From the NCBI RefSeq assembly GCF_900113765.1, contig NZ_FOQO01000006.1, forward strand, positions 124,001 to 188,000: a stretch of DNA of 64,000 nucleotides. Direction: 5' to 3'. This DNA comes from Parapedobacter indicus. GTDB taxonomy: Bacteria > Bacteroidota > Bacteroidia > Sphingobacteriales > Sphingobacteriaceae. The first letter of the stretch is position 1. Every line of letters starts with the position of its first letter. Both the position numbers and the translations under genes were made by a program. The notes under the pieces were generated by a model, which was not told where the DNA came from, ran no database searches, and was given only the letters and a program-made list of their open reading frames with translations. Shown piece after piece: positions 47,237 through 57,006 of the stretch.

Positions 47237-47631
47237 TCTTTATCCCACCCGTCATTTTTCAGTTCATCAATTTCCCGGCGGTCCTTTTTCGTCGGGCGAC
47301 CTGCTCCGCGATCCCGCTTCAGCATCGGCGCATGGTACATAGCCTTATATCCATAGGTTTCCTCCAAGGGTGTGCGATCCTGATAAAAGTTGGCCGCCGT
47401 TTTTGCGTCCACCCGCTTATCCAGCAGTGCTGTTACCTCCACTACTTTCTTTTCCACCCCCTTCTGTATGTGGTAGGTGTCGCCAATTTTCACCACATGG
47501 GATGGCTTGACATTCTGACCATTGAATTTCACCCGGCCAGCTTTGCAAGCGTCTGTTGCCAAACTTCGTGTTTTGAAGATCCGGATAGCCCAAAGGTACT
47601 TATCCACGCGTAGCTTTTCAATCTCAGCCAT
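47233..47631 (-). CDS. S4-domain RNA-binding protein, Hsp15-like
   Basis: This 132-aa protein has an N-terminal S4 domain (LRVDKYLWAIRIFKTRSLATDACKAGRVKFNGQNVKPS, residues 6-45) and a basic C-terminal tail (KRDRGAGRPTKKDRREID). It matches the HslR/Hsp15 family, which recycles free 50S subunits carrying nascent chains after heat stress in E. coli. It is divergent from dapD, with a 14-bp hairpin between them. Confidence 0.9.
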   Translation of the reverse strand: MAEIEKLRVDKYLWAIRIFKTRSLATDACKAGRVKFNGQNVKPSHVVKIGDTYHIQKGVEKKVVEVTALLDKRVDAKTAANFYQDRTPLEETYGYKAMYHAPMLKRDRGAGRPTKKDRREIDELKNDGWDKD

Positions 47632-47650
47632 GAGACAAACTTAGATAAAT

Positions 47651-47691
47651 CCGCGTTTATATGCAATAAACTGCATCGTATATAAACGCGG
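47651..47691. promoter_or_regulatory. 14-bp AT-rich hairpin between divergent hsp15-like gene and dapD
   Basis: CCGCGTTTATATGC (47651-47664) pairs with 47678-47691, with one G-T pair. The loop of 13 bases contains a second small inverted repeat. The position upstream of two divergent genes argues against a terminator. Confidence 0.65.
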
Positions 47692-47812
47692 GTTGATGAG
47701 CTTGCTCGGTGCTGTTAACGGACGACTTCGCAAGGAAAAATAGGAATAAAAAAGGTGAAGTCATTATAATTTGCTTTCTTTGCAGCCTATAAAGTCTGTT
47801 ACGCTATTCATT

Positions 47813-48631
47813 ATGATCAAAGAATTGAAGAAACTGATTGAAGATGCCTGGGAAAATCGGCAATTTTTGGAATACAAAGAGTACCAAGAAGCCATCGAGA
47901 CCGTCATCCAGCAATTGGATCGGGGTGAATTGCGGGTGGCGGAACCCATTGGATCGCGCTGGCATGTCAACGATTGGATAAAAAAGGCGGTTATCCTGTA
48001 TTTCCCCATCCGTCAGATGGCAGTTATCGAAACAGGGCCTTTTGTTTTCCATGATAAGATGCAGCTCAAGACCAATTACAAGGAACTGGGTGTGCGCGTA
48101 GTTCCGCACGGAATCGCACGTTATGGGGCGTATTTGGCAAAAGGGGTTATTATGATGCCTTCTTATGTGAATATCGGCGCCTATGTAGATGAAGGCACCA
48201 TGGTCGACACATGGGCAACCGTAGGCTCCTGTGCACAAATCGGCAAAAATGTACACCTTAGTGGTGGTGTGGGCATTGGTGGCGTTTTGGAACCTGTACA
48301 AGCCGCTCCTGTGATTATTGAAGATAACGTATTTGTCGGATCGCGTGCCATCGTCGTCGAAGGCGTGCACGTAGAAACCGAAGCCGTACTAGGTGCCAAT
48401 GTAGTGCTTACTGCTTCGACCAAAATCATCGACGTAAGCGGTCCCGAACCCATAGAATACAAAGGTATTGTACCGGCACGATCGGTGGTTATTCCGGGGT
48501 CTTACACCAAAAAATTCGCCGCGGGCGAATACCAAGTACCCTGCGCATTGATCATCGGCAAACGCAAGGAGTCGACCGACAAAAAGACCTCGCTCAACGA
48601 TGCCTTACGGGAGCACAGTGTAGCAGTTTAA
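47813..48631 (+). CDS. dapD: 2,3,4,5-tetrahydropyridine-2,6-dicarboxylate N-succinyltransferase
   Basis: Succinylase-branch enzyme of lysine and meso-diaminopimelate synthesis. The ATG at 47813 (MIKELKKLIEDAWENR) matches the family start, so the earlier in-frame codon at 47771 is not used. The 272-aa protein has the helical N-domain and left-handed beta-helix hexapeptide repeats (GVIMMPSYVNIGAYVDEGTMVDTWATVGSCAQIGKNVHLSGGVGIGGVLEP). It is monocistronic; the -7 region (TTTCTTTG, 47775-47782) is one base off consensus. Confidence 0.97.
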   Translation: MIKELKKLIEDAWENRQFLEYKEYQEAIETVIQQLDRGELRVAEPIGSRWHVNDWIKKAVILYFPIRQMAVIETGPFVFHDKMQLKTNYKELGVRVVPHGIARYGAYLAKGVIMMPSYVNIGAYVDEGTMVDTWATVGSCAQIGKNVHLSGGVGIGGVLEPVQAAPVIIEDNVFVGSRAIVVEGVHVETEAVLGANVVLTASTKIIDVSGPEPIEYKGIVPARSVVIPGSYTKKFAAGEYQVPCALIIGKRKESTDKKTSLNDALREHSVAV

Positions 48632-48673
48632 TGAGGGAATGTGGATAACACATTTGACGGATATTTATCGATT

Positions 48674-49252
48674 ATGTCCAATAGCATCCCTGTATCTGAC
48701 ATCAACAGAGCACTTGATGTGTTGCGTGCGGGAGGGCTGATCCTCTACCCTACGGATACGATATGGGGTGTCGGTTGCGATGCCACCAATCCGGCCGCTG
48801 TGGAGCGCGTATATCAGCTTAAAGGGCGTGATCAACGCAAAAGCTTGATCGTATTGTTGGATAACGAGAATAAGCTGCCGGGTTATGTGGATGAAGTACC
48901 TGAAATCGCCTACCAACTCATCGAATATACCGAACGTCCGCTTACGATTGTGTATTCGGGAGCCAAAAACTTGGCTTCAAACTTAATCGCGGAGGATGGC
49001 AGCATCGGGATTCGGATCGTGAATCATCCTTTTTGCAGCCCCTTGCTCCAACGCTTCCGTAAACCGTTGGTATCTACGTCGGCAAATCTCAGTGGGCAAC
49101 ATGCCCCGAAAAATTTCTCAGAAATATCCCAGGAAATCATCAATGGTGTGGACTATGTAGCGAGCTATGGTCAGGATGATGATCGGGAAAAACAGGCTTC
49201 CATGGTGATGAAGCTGGAACCGGGAGGTAAGTTCTCGTTTCTCCGCAGATAA
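48674..49252 (+). CDS. L-threonylcarbamoyladenylate synthase (TsaC/Sua5-YrdC family)
   Basis: Makes threonylcarbamoyl-AMP for t6A37 of ANN-decoding tRNAs. The ATG at 48674 (MSNSIPVSDINRAL) is preferred over the GTG at 48641. The 192-aa YrdC domain has GGLILYPTDTIWGVGCDA, KGRDQRKSLIVLL and STSANLSGQ. There is no Sua5 C-terminal domain, so it is the TsaC-type or short YciO form. It is between dapD and folP on the same strand. Confidence 0.93.
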   Translation: MSNSIPVSDINRALDVLRAGGLILYPTDTIWGVGCDATNPAAVERVYQLKGRDQRKSLIVLLDNENKLPGYVDEVPEIAYQLIEYTERPLTIVYSGAKNLASNLIAEDGSIGIRIVNHPFCSPLLQRFRKPLVSTSANLSGQHAPKNFSEISQEIINGVDYVASYGQDDDREKQASMVMKLEPGGKFSFLRR

Positions 49253-49273
49253 CGAATAGGAAAAAGTTTTATG

Positions 49274-49281
49274 TATGTTTG
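49274..49281 (+). promoter_or_regulatory. -7 element upstream of folP
   Basis: TATGTTTG lies 29 bases before the folP ATG. No -33 TTG was seen. Confidence 0.5.
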
Positions 49282-49310
49282 CGTAAGATCATAACGGGTG
49301 ATCAACTAAG

Positions 49311-50117
49311 ATGAATGCAGGTGGCAAACTGATTGATCTCTCCTCGCCAAAAGTAATGGGTATCTTGAACATTACACCGGATTCCTTTTACGACGGCGGG
49401 CGATATAACTCGACGGAGGCGGCATTAATACATGCTGAAAAATTACTTACGGCAGGTGCCGATATCCTTGACATCGGAGCGTATTCTTCCCGTCCCGGCG
49501 CTGCAGATGTAACGGCAGATGAAGAGCGAACCCGACTCCTCCCGGTGATTGAGGCTGTTACCCGCCGATTCCCAGCAAGCATCCTGTCCATAGATACCTT
49601 CCGCGCCGAAGTGGCGCGTGCCTGCATTGAAGCAGGGGCACATATCATCAACGATATTTCCGGCGGCACATTGGATGGACAAATGTTCGCCACAGTTGCG
49701 GAATTACAAGTGCCTTATGTCCTCATGCATATGCGGGGTACACCTGACACCATGCAACAGCTAACAAACTACGTAGATCCGGCACAAGACATTACGCTAT
49801 TCTTCGGAACACAAATAGCAGCGCTACGGCAACTGGGTGTTAGGGATATCATCCTGGATCCCGGCTTTGGCTTTGCCAAAACATTGCAGCAAAACTATGA
49901 CCTACTCAACCGGCTGGAAGAGCTCCATGTTCATGGATTACCCATCCTCGGTGCCGTATCCCGCAAGTCAATGATCTATAAAAAGCTAGGCATAACCCCG
50001 GAAGAAGCGTTAAATGGCACCACAGTACTCAACACACTCCTCCTGACGAAGGGCGTGCAGATCCTTCGTGTGCACGACGTAAAAACCGCCAAAGAAGTTA
50101 TCGCATTAATGACCTAA
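49311..50117 (+). CDS. folP: Dihydropteroate synthase
   Basis: Joins p-aminobenzoate to the pterin in folate synthesis, the sulfonamide target. The 268-aa TIM barrel has signature 1 MGILNITPDSFYDGGRYN, signature 2 DILDIGAYSSRPGAADV, NDISGG, DPGFGFAKT and GAVSRKSM, in order. Length is typical. It ends 9 bases before the convergent metG stop. Confidence 0.97.
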   Translation: MNAGGKLIDLSSPKVMGILNITPDSFYDGGRYNSTEAALIHAEKLLTAGADILDIGAYSSRPGAADVTADEERTRLLPVIEAVTRRFPASILSIDTFRAEVARACIEAGAHIINDISGGTLDGQMFATVAELQVPYVLMHMRGTPDTMQQLTNYVDPAQDITLFFGTQIAALRQLGVRDIILDPGFGFAKTLQQNYDLLNRLEELHVHGLPILGAVSRKSMIYKKLGITPEEALNGTTVLNTLLLTKGVQILRVHDVKTAKEVIALMT

Positions 50118-50126
50118 TAACCCCGA

Positions 50127-52202
50127 TTACCGGATTACGCTTCCCGTTTGCACTGAGGTGTGAGGAGCCACAAAATCCAAACGGCCGTCGGCATCTTCCA
50201 CCATTAAGATCATGCCCTGCGACAGAATGCCCTTGATTTCACGTGGCTCAAGATTTACCAAGATGGATACCTGTTTTCCAACGATTTCTTCGGGGTTGAA
50301 AAACTCTGCAATACCCGACACAACGGTACGTTTGTCGATGCCGGTATCGATCGTCAACTTAAGCAATTTTTTAGTCTTGGCTACTTTCTCTGCCGCAAGA
50401 ATTTTCCCCGAACGGATGTCCATTTTTACGAAATCCTCAAAAACGATGTTACTTTTCGCTTCGGGCAATTCCTTGGTGAGTTTTGCGTTGGTTTCCTTTG
50501 CCTGGCTAAGTTTTGCCAGCTGAGCCTTCACCTGTTCGTCGGTTATTTTTTCAAATAGCAGTTGTGCTTGTCCCAGCTGATGTCCCGCCGGCAACAGGGT
50601 ATTACTCCCGGCATCCCGCCAACCGCGCTCGGAAAAATTAAACATATCAAACATACGTTGCGCAGTACGCGGCAAAAATGGTTGTGCCATAATTGCCAAA
50701 TTGGCTGCTAATTGCAAACTCACGTTTAAAACAGTTTTCACCCGCTCTTCATCGGTTTTGATGAGTTTCCAGGGTTCAGAATCGGCTAAATACTTGTTGC
50801 CAAGGCGCGCTACATTCATAAACTGCGCCAATGCTTCGCGAAAACGGAATTGAGTAATTGAGCCAGCAATGTGTTTGGGGTAACGTTCCAATTCTGAGAA
50901 AATTAGCCGATCGGTATCCGTCAAGTCACCAGCCGGCATTACTTTGCCATCGAAATACTTGTGCGACAACACCAGTACACGGTTTACAAAATTACCAAAA
51001 ATAGCCACTAGCTCATTATTCACGCGTGCCTGGAAGTCTTTCCAGGTAAATTCGCTATCCGATGTCTCGGGCAGGATCGATGTCAGCACGTAACGCAATT
51101 CATCCTGTTTACCCGGAAATTCTTCCAAATACTCGTGCAACCATACCGCGTGATTGCGCGATGTAGAGAGCTTATCCCCTTCGAGGTTCAGAAACTCATT
51201 TGCGGGTATATTTTCCGGCAATATGTATTCGCCATGCGCATGCAGGATACTCGGAAACGTAATGCAATGGAACACGATGTTATCCTTCCCGATGAAGTGA
51301 ATCAAGCATGCATCATCCGCTGGATCCGGCTGTTTTTTCCAATACTTCTCCCAATCATTCCCGGTGTCCAACGCCCATTGCTTTGTCGCGGAGATGTAAC
51401 CGATCGGAGCGTCGAGCCATACATATAATTTTTTGCCTTGGGCTTCCTCCAGCGGTACATCTACGCCCCAATCCAGATCGCGTGTCATGGAACGGGGCTG
51501 TAATCCGGATTTGAGCCACGAACGGCATTGTCCGTATACGTTTGGCTTCAGGACGTCTTTTTTTCCCTCCAACAGCCACTTTTCGAGCCAGGGCTGGTAT
51601 TTGTCCAGTGGCAGATACCAGTGCTTGGTTTCCCGAAGTACCGGCGGCTTGCCGCTAAGTGTGGAAATGGGATTGATCAGATCGGTTGGATTAAGAGAGG
51701 TACCACACTTCTCGCATTGGTCGCCGTATGCGCCGTCATTTTTACAATTGGGACAGGTGCCCGTGATGTACCGATCCGCCAGGAACTGATGGAATTCCTC
51801 GTCATAATATTGCTCGGTCACCTGTTCGATAAACTCCCCTTTCTCGTAGAGATTCAGAAAAAACTCCTGCGAAAGCTCGTGATGTATTTTCTCCGAAGTG
51901 CGGTGGTAGATATCAAAGGAAATCCCGAATTGCTCGAAGCTATTTTTGATTTGGGTGTGGTATTTATCGATGATGGCCTGAGGGGTTGTCCCCTCCTTCT
52001 TCGCTTTAATGGTAATAGCGGCGCCATGTTCATCCGAACCGCAGACGTATACCACATTCTTTTCATTAAGGCGCAGAAAGCGTACGTAGATGTCTCCGGG
52101 AATGTAGGCACCTGCAAGGTGTCCGATATGCAGTGGACCGTTGGCATAAGGCAATGCCGACGTAATCGTATAACGTTTGAAAGGAAAAGTAGTGTTACTC
52201 AA
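50127..52202 (-). CDS. metG: Methionyl-tRNA synthetase
   Basis: A class I synthetase of 691 aa. HIGH element HIGH in [13 protein letters not shown]; zinc knuckle [22 protein letters not shown]-like [11 protein letters not shown]; an alpha-helical anticodon domain. A C-terminal EMAPII/Trbp111-like tRNA-binding domain ([27 protein letters not shown] to the end, about 590-691) dimerises the enzyme. Long MetRS with this tail is usual in Bacteroidota. The leader is about 65 bases from the -7 box at 52276-52283. Confidence 0.98.
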   Translation of the reverse strand: MSNTTFPFKRYTITSALPYANGPLHIGHLAGAYIPGDIYVRFLRLNEKNVVYVCGSDEHGAAITIKAKKEGTTPQAIIDKYHTQIKNSFEQFGISFDIYHRTSEKIHHELSQEFFLNLYEKGEFIEQVTEQYYDEEFHQFLADRYITGTCPNCKNDGAYGDQCEKCGTSLNPTDLINPISTLSGKPPVLRETKHWYLPLDKYQPWLEKWLLEGKKDVLKPNVYGQCRSWLKSGLQPRSMTRDLDWGVDVPLEEAQGKKLYVWLDAPIGYISATKQWALDTGNDWEKYWKKQPDPADDACLIHFIGKDNIVFHCITFPSILHAHGEYILPENIPANEFLNLEGDKLSTSRNHAVWLHEYLEEFPGKQDELRYVLTSILPETSDSEFTWKDFQARVNNELVAIFGNFVNRVLVLSHKYFDGKVMPAGDLTDTDRLIFSELERYPKHIAGSITQFRFREALAQFMNVARLGNKYLADSEPWKLIKTDEERVKTVLNVSLQLAANLAIMAQPFLPRTAQRMFDMFNFSERGWRDAGSNTLLPAGHQLGQAQLLFEKITDEQVKAQLAKLSQAKETNAKLTKELPEAKSNIVFEDFVKMDIRSGKILAAEKVAKTKKLLKLTIDTGIDKRTVVSGIAEFFNPEEIVGKQVSILVNLEPREIKGILSQGMILMVEDADGRLDFVAPHTSVQTGSVIR

Positions 52203-52266
52203 TGTATTGTTGTTATTTAGTAGGTAACGGATTCAATTTTACAGAAAAATGAATCCCGCCGTTTGC

Positions 52267-52283
52267 ATCTTTGCGCAAAGATA
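52267..52283 (-). promoter_or_regulatory. -7 element of metG inside a 16-bp palindrome
   Basis: Minus-strand TATCTTTG (52283-52276) overlaps a perfect palindrome ATCTTTGCGCAAAGAT (52267-52282). The same palindrome offers CATCTTTG (52266-52273) on the plus strand, a one-mismatch -7 box facing the doxX-type gene. Confidence 0.55.
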
Positions 52284-52359
52284 AGTCAATTTGCGCGTAA
52301 TAAAATAACAGGAAGAATAAATTCACGTTTCATCGTTATCATTCAAAATAAAAAACAAT

Positions 52360-52767
52360 ATGGCTGCACTATCGTCATGGAGCAATTTTAAAAACACAGG
52401 TATGCTACTTGTCCGGATCGGCTTGGGTGTGATGTTCATTATGCACGGGTATCCCAAGTTATTGGGTGGACCCAAACTATGGGAAGGAGTCGGCGGCGCC
52501 ATGGGAGAGATTGGCATTACCTTTTTACCATTGGTTTGGGGATTGCTGGCAGCCCTTGCGGAGACCTTGGGGGGATTGTTCTTTCTCATCGGCTTCTTTT
52601 TTAGACCTGTGGCGTTAACCATGGCGTTTACCATGCTCATTGCTTCCTTACACCATTTGGGTGCCGGAGATGGCTTAAAGGGTGCATCGCATGCCATTGA
52701 GATGGGGATTGTCTTTTTAGGCTTTGCGTTTATAGGTCCCGGCAAATACAGTGTAGATAAACGATAA
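52360..52767 (+). CDS. DoxX family membrane protein
   Basis: The 135-aa protein has four predicted membrane helices. LVRIGLGVMFIMHGYPKLLGGP is the DoxX opening motif, followed by EIGITFLPLVWGLLAALAETLGGLFFLIGFFFRPVALTMAFTMLIAS. DoxX proteins are small inner-membrane proteins of mixed or unknown redox-related roles. It is divergent from metG and followed by a gene-free stretch to tRNA-Glu. Confidence 0.9.
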   Translation: MAALSSWSNFKNTGMLLVRIGLGVMFIMHGYPKLLGGPKLWEGVGGAMGEIGITFLPLVWGLLAALAETLGGLFFLIGFFFRPVALTMAFTMLIASLHHLGAGDGLKGASHAIEMGIVFLGFAFIGPGKYSVDKR

Positions 52768-52985
52768 ATCCTGCGCAAAGAGATCGACTTTCGGGCAATT
52801 CGCCCTTTATACCCCTAATGAAGCGTAGCAGCCTTTATTGATGCCTGGTTGCAGCATGTTGGATACAGTGTGATTAGAGATCATCCAACCAGCAGCGGCA
52901 TGGGGTAGCAGGTAATTCATGATGAGGCATTTTTTGTGGTTCGGCAACTATTTAATGATTACTTACAATTTCTGTAAAAAATTTC

Positions 52986-53015
52986 TTGCAACGAACGGAA
53001 ATACTCCTATCTTTG
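52986..53015 (+). promoter_or_regulatory. Promoter of tRNA-Glu
   Basis: TTG (52986-52988), a 19-base spacer and TATCTTTG (53008-53015). The predicted start near 53020 lies about 40 bases before the tRNA. The stretch 52768-52985 shows nothing recognisable. Confidence 0.75.
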
Positions 53016-53057
53016 CAGACCGAAAAACAGAGGGCTGTGGTTCGGATTAATAAAAAA

Positions 53058-53129
53058 GGCCCGTTCGTCTAGGGGTTAGGACGCAAGATTTTCATTCTTG
53101 AAACAGGGGTTCGATTCCCCTACGGGCTA
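53058..53129 (+). tRNA. tRNA-Glu(TTC)
   Basis: A 72-nt cloverleaf: acceptor GGCCCGT/ACGGGCT (first pair G-T), anticodon TTC at 53091-53093 in a 5-bp stem CAAGA/TCTTG, T-loop TTCGATT and discriminator A. A terminator hairpin follows at once. Confidence 0.97.
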
Positions 53130-53132
53130 CTT

Positions 53133-53163
53133 AAGGAGATTCCATATAATGGATTATCTCCTT
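53133..53163 (+). terminator. Intrinsic terminator of tRNA-Glu
   Basis: AAGGAGAT (53133-53140) pairs with ATCTCCTT (53156-53163), extended inside by TCCA/TGGA, and is followed by a run of T. Confidence 0.85.
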
Positions 53164-53336
53164 TTTTTATGCCAATAAAAATCTGTGAACCATCCTGTTA
53201 CCATCCAGTCATTTGGCATTCGGTTTTGTGACCACAATCCTTCAGCTATCGTGTAAGACTGCCTAAAAAACTCGCTTCAGGTGTCTTCACGGCATTTTTC
53301 CAAGTTCGATTTCTCATTGGGATGGGTATTTAATCG

Positions 53337-53368
53337 TTGCCATGTTGTGTGGCTTTATTATATATTTG
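53337..53368 (+). promoter_or_regulatory. Promoter of the SF1 helicase gene
   Basis: TTG (53337-53339), a 21-base spacer and TATATTTG (53361-53368). The leader is about 50 bases. Confidence 0.6.
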
Positions 53369-53426
53369 TTAAAAGTAAGTCTTACGCTAATAAATTGGAG
53401 GTTTGGCCGATTTAGAAGAATAAAAA

Positions 53427-56400
53427 TTGAAACAACAAGCTATTTTACAGTTTTGGAGGGATGTTGAAATCTTTGATCTTCCCGATTTTAATGAAGATGC
53501 TTCACTTTTGGCAAGCGGCGACCAATTACCGTGGTTGGAACAACATCGCCCTGCAAAAAAACACTATAAGTGGCGCTATACGCTGATCTTTGGAAAGATT
53601 GAAAAGAAACAGATCATTGACCATCTCAATACCTTACTGAAAGCGGACATTACCAATGATTGGGAGGAACCAGCACGGGGACATAGCTGTTTTTCTGCAT
53701 TGATACTGGACGAAGAAGGCTGTCCTCAACAAGACAGCTATGTTGCCGCAAGCTATACCTTTGGCATCCATGCCCTGGAAAAGGAAAAAGAACTTTCTTC
53801 TGTGGCCGAAGCTTTAGGTCAGGCACGGGAAGATTTTTTGGAACGATACAATATTCCACGGGGAATTTCCGAAGAAGATATTGAAGAAACAACGAGAGGA
53901 GAAATTGTTTACCACGAACACCTGAAAAGAGAGGTAAGATATTTAAAAGAACACAATCCTTGGTGGAAGGACGATATCAGGATTTTTGTTTTGATGGAAG
54001 AGGTACCCAAAGACAGTGAGCCTAATTCGGGATTTCTGAACAGTTTCTATCTGGATGATTTGAACTACCTGTCTTCCCTTGAAGAAAAAAAACTTGGGAT
54101 TGCCCTTCAAAGCTACCTCACTTTAAAACCTTCGAAGAAGCAGCGAAAGGATTTGATCCAAAACAAACAGCTACTTCTTGAAACGATAGCTCCCAACCTA
54201 ATGACATCGGGTCGGTGGCCATCCAACATCGAATATGGCCTCTATTCTGCCCAGGTCGGTGCCGTTAATACCATTTTTGCAAACTTACGGAACGGTGAGG
54301 GATTGCAGGGTGTAAACGGCCCACCGGGCACTGGTAAAACCACGTTGCTGCTCGATGTCATTGCAGAGATTATCGTTGACCGAGCGAAGGCAATTTCAGG
54401 GCTAGGGTGTAATGATCTATTTGGAAAGGGGTATATAAAAATTGAAAAGGAATCCGGCTATACCCAATATACGTATAACCTTGCCCCTGCGTTAAAAAGA
54501 AACTTCGGTATTGTCGTTGCCAGCAACAACAACGCTGCCGTAGAGAATATCAGCAAGGAACTTCCGCTCAAGAGCAAGATTGATGTATCGATATTTCCGG
54601 AGGCCGATTATTTTTCGGAATGTGCAGGGACTATTATCGACGAAGAAAGCTGGGGTGTATTGGCTGCAGCATTAGGAAATTCCAAAAACAGGAATACGTT
54701 CAAAAAAGCATTCTGGCAATCCGACAGGGATAAAGATACCCTTGGGTTCAATGATTTGCTGCACTCGGTTTACAAGGACGCTGAAAATGATGACGTAGAC
54801 AGATACTGCGAATTATTCGAGCAATACAATCAAACCTTCCAGTCTTTGTTCAATGAGTTTGGCAAGTTTAGGAAAGCTGCCGACTCGTTTCATGGGCAAC
54901 TGCCTTTGTATATCGAGCGCAAAAAGAAAAAATCAAGACTCGAGTATGAACGGAGAGAACTAACAGAAAAGCTGTCCCGGCTATCAACAGAAAGACAGTG
55001 TATCGCTGAAAAAGAAGAGCGAACAAAAAACGATGCCGACCGGACGTTATCCTTGTCACATCTGCATAACCAACGCAAACCTTCTTTTTTCTTTATTCAA
55101 AAGCTTTTTAAGACAGGCAGTTTTCAGAAATGGGACGCTGAAGCGGAAAAAATACTGACAGGATTGCAGCGCGTAAATGCTGAGCTAGCGAAGATCAGAA
55201 AGGAACTTGATGAAAACAATAAGACCATCCACTCTCTGCAATTAAGGCAAAGGGAGTGTCGTGCTTCGTTATCCAAGTTAGCGTCCTTTTTTGCCGAATA
55301 TGAAAGCTTAGCAACAACATTAACTGAAAAATATGGGATAGCTGCCAAAAACTTGGTTAATATCGATTTCCATCAAAGCGATCTGTCTGAGGTCCATCTT
55401 CTTAATCCCTACCATTCACCGAAAATTGCCAAGTTAAGAAGTGATATATTCATCGCCGCACTGCAGTTGCACCGTGCTGCCATTCTTGTAAATGCCAAAA
55501 AAATCAGGAACAACCTGATCGCCTATTTTGAGATGACAGCTGGATGGGTCAAAGTAGATAAAACTATCGCTCAAAACCTGTGGGACACCTTTTTCCTTTG
55601 CGTGCCGGTCGTGTCCACCACACTAGCATCGGTAAGCAGGCTTTTCCCCCAGACGAGCAAACAGCAGATCGGCTGGCTGCTTATCGACGAGGCAGGCCAA
55701 GCGACCCCACAGTCGGCGGCCGGATTGATACACCGTGCCAAACGATGCGTTATCGTTGGAGATCCGTTACAGGTAGAACCCGTGGTTACCATCCCCGAGA
55801 AATTGGTTTCAAAGCTCAGAAATGAGTATACTGTCAAGGTGGATTGGTCGCCCTATCGGGTATCCGTGCAGCAATTGGCAGATAGGGTATCCTTATCAGG
55901 AACATACATGGATGTTGGAGACCAAGATGAGAAAATATGGACAGGTTTCCCGCTGAGAACCCATAGACGTTGTGACGATCCTATGTTTTCCATTGCCAAT
56001 GAAATTGCCTATGGCAACCAAATGGTAAAAGCTATCAACGCCAACTCCGACGAACCATTTATTGGGACATCGTGCTGGTTTGATATTAATACCGAGCCTA
56101 CGCTTATCAACAGGCACGTGGTGAAAGAAGAAATCGACTTTTTGATCCAAAAGATTTCTGAATTGCGAAGGACGGGTTATGCTGGTAATATTTACGTAAT
56201 TTCCCCGTTCAAATCCATTGCTTCGTACTGTAGTGAGCAGTTGAAAGGTCAAAAGAAAGTGGCTTCCGGAACTATTCACAAATTTCAAGGCAAAGAGGCC
56301 GATGTTGTTTTTCTGGTACTGGGGAGTGACCCCAAATCTGCCGGGGCGAGAAACTGGGCTTCCCAGAAGCCAAATATGTTGAATGTCGCATTGACCAGAG

Positions 56401-56486
56401 CCAAGAAGCGCTTCTATGTCATCGGAAATAAAAGGCTATGGGCATCCTGCCGTTATTTCAATACGATGGCTAAAGTACTGGAGTAA
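53427..56486 (+). CDS. UPF1-like superfamily 1 helicase with uncharacterised N-terminal region
   Basis: A 1019-aa protein that should be an ATP-dependent DNA or RNA helicase of the COG1112/AAA_11-AAA_12 type. Motif I is GPPGTGKT (298-305), motif II DEAGQA (754-759), motif III GDPLQ (778-782), motif V IHKFQGKEAD (950-959) and motif VI LTRAKKRF (989-996). Residues 1-280 (starting QFWRDVEIFDLPDF) match nothing I know. A charged coiled-coil insert lies at about 490-640 between motifs I and II. The reading frame has a stop at 53421 and no ATG until far inside, so TTG at 53427 is the only plausible start. No nuclease or methylase partner is adjacent; it stands alone behind tRNA-Glu. Confidence 0.9.
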   Translation: MKQQAILQFWRDVEIFDLPDFNEDASLLASGDQLPWLEQHRPAKKHYKWRYTLIFGKIEKKQIIDHLNTLLKADITNDWEEPARGHSCFSALILDEEGCPQQDSYVAASYTFGIHALEKEKELSSVAEALGQAREDFLERYNIPRGISEEDIEETTRGEIVYHEHLKREVRYLKEHNPWWKDDIRIFVLMEEVPKDSEPNSGFLNSFYLDDLNYLSSLEEKKLGIALQSYLTLKPSKKQRKDLIQNKQLLLETIAPNLMTSGRWPSNIEYGLYSAQVGAVNTIFANLRNGEGLQGVNGPPGTGKTTLLLDVIAEIIVDRAKAISGLGCNDLFGKGYIKIEKESGYTQYTYNLAPALKRNFGIVVASNNNAAVENISKELPLKSKIDVSIFPEADYFSECAGTIIDEESWGVLAAALGNSKNRNTFKKAFWQSDRDKDTLGFNDLLHSVYKDAENDDVDRYCELFEQYNQTFQSLFNEFGKFRKAADSFHGQLPLYIERKKKKSRLEYERRELTEKLSRLSTERQCIAEKEERTKNDADRTLSLSHLHNQRKPSFFFIQKLFKTGSFQKWDAEAEKILTGLQRVNAELAKIRKELDENNKTIHSLQLRQRECRASLSKLASFFAEYESLATTLTEKYGIAAKNLVNIDFHQSDLSEVHLLNPYHSPKIAKLRSDIFIAALQLHRAAILVNAKKIRNNLIAYFEMTAGWVKVDKTIAQNLWDTFFLCVPVVSTTLASVSRLFPQTSKQQIGWLLIDEAGQATPQSAAGLIHRAKRCVIVGDPLQVEPVVTIPEKLVSKLRNEYTVKVDWSPYRVSVQQLADRVSLSGTYMDVGDQDEKIWTGFPLRTHRRCDDPMFSIANEIAYGNQMVKAINANSDEPFIGTSCWFDINTEPTLINRHVVKEEIDFLIQKISELRRTGYAGNIYVISPFKSIASYCSEQLKGQKKVASGTIHKFQGKEADVVFLVLGSDPKSAGARNWASQKPNMLNVALTRAKKRFYVIGNKRLWASCRYFNTMAKVLE

Positions 56487-57006
56487 GGTCTTCTCTTTCG
56501 TGTTTTTCAAAGAAAACACTTCCCGTCCATCTTTGATCAGTGTAAGTATTCCGGCATTCACCAATTCTCCAAATACATGGTTAAGGTTATTCAATAAGTT
56601 TCTCTTCATAAGGATATGCGAATAGTTTATAAACAAATATAAAATGATTCCCCAGTATTAAAATCGGGAGACCAAGTAAGCCCCATCCATGTATCGGATA
56701 CTAATTGTCTACCATGAGACGCTTTTTAATTGTCGTACTTAATCCATTTTCAGTAGTACGAAATGACGCCATATTCGAACAAATGTGTAACCTGACTATG
56801 CCGCAAACCATGTGTCTCCGTCAATGCAAAAGATTATTGCGTATATTTGGGAGTTAACGGTCATTTGCCAGATAACTGCTACGAGTGAAAAAAGATATAG
56901 GTTCATGTCAATTCTTACAGAAAATGGATAAACAGAGGTAGAAAAATTACACGCGAACTTATTAATCTGAGCAGGTACACCAACGGCACAGCCAAAACAA
57001 AAGAAA
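56487..57006. other. Gene-poor stretch between helicase and DUF4199 remnant
   Basis: No supported gene. A minus-strand frame at 56436-56612 could encode about 58 residues (from MKRNLLNNLNHVFGELV) but overlaps the helicase end and matches nothing I recognise. A -7-like TATATTTG at 56842-56849 has no matching -33. The stretch looks AT-richer than the flanking core genes. Confidence 0.5.

Noticed and set aside
56436..56636. Minus-strand frame with VFGELVNAGILTLI
   Set aside because: It overlaps the helicase 3' end, is short and matches no family; kept only as a remark in the gene-poor stretch.
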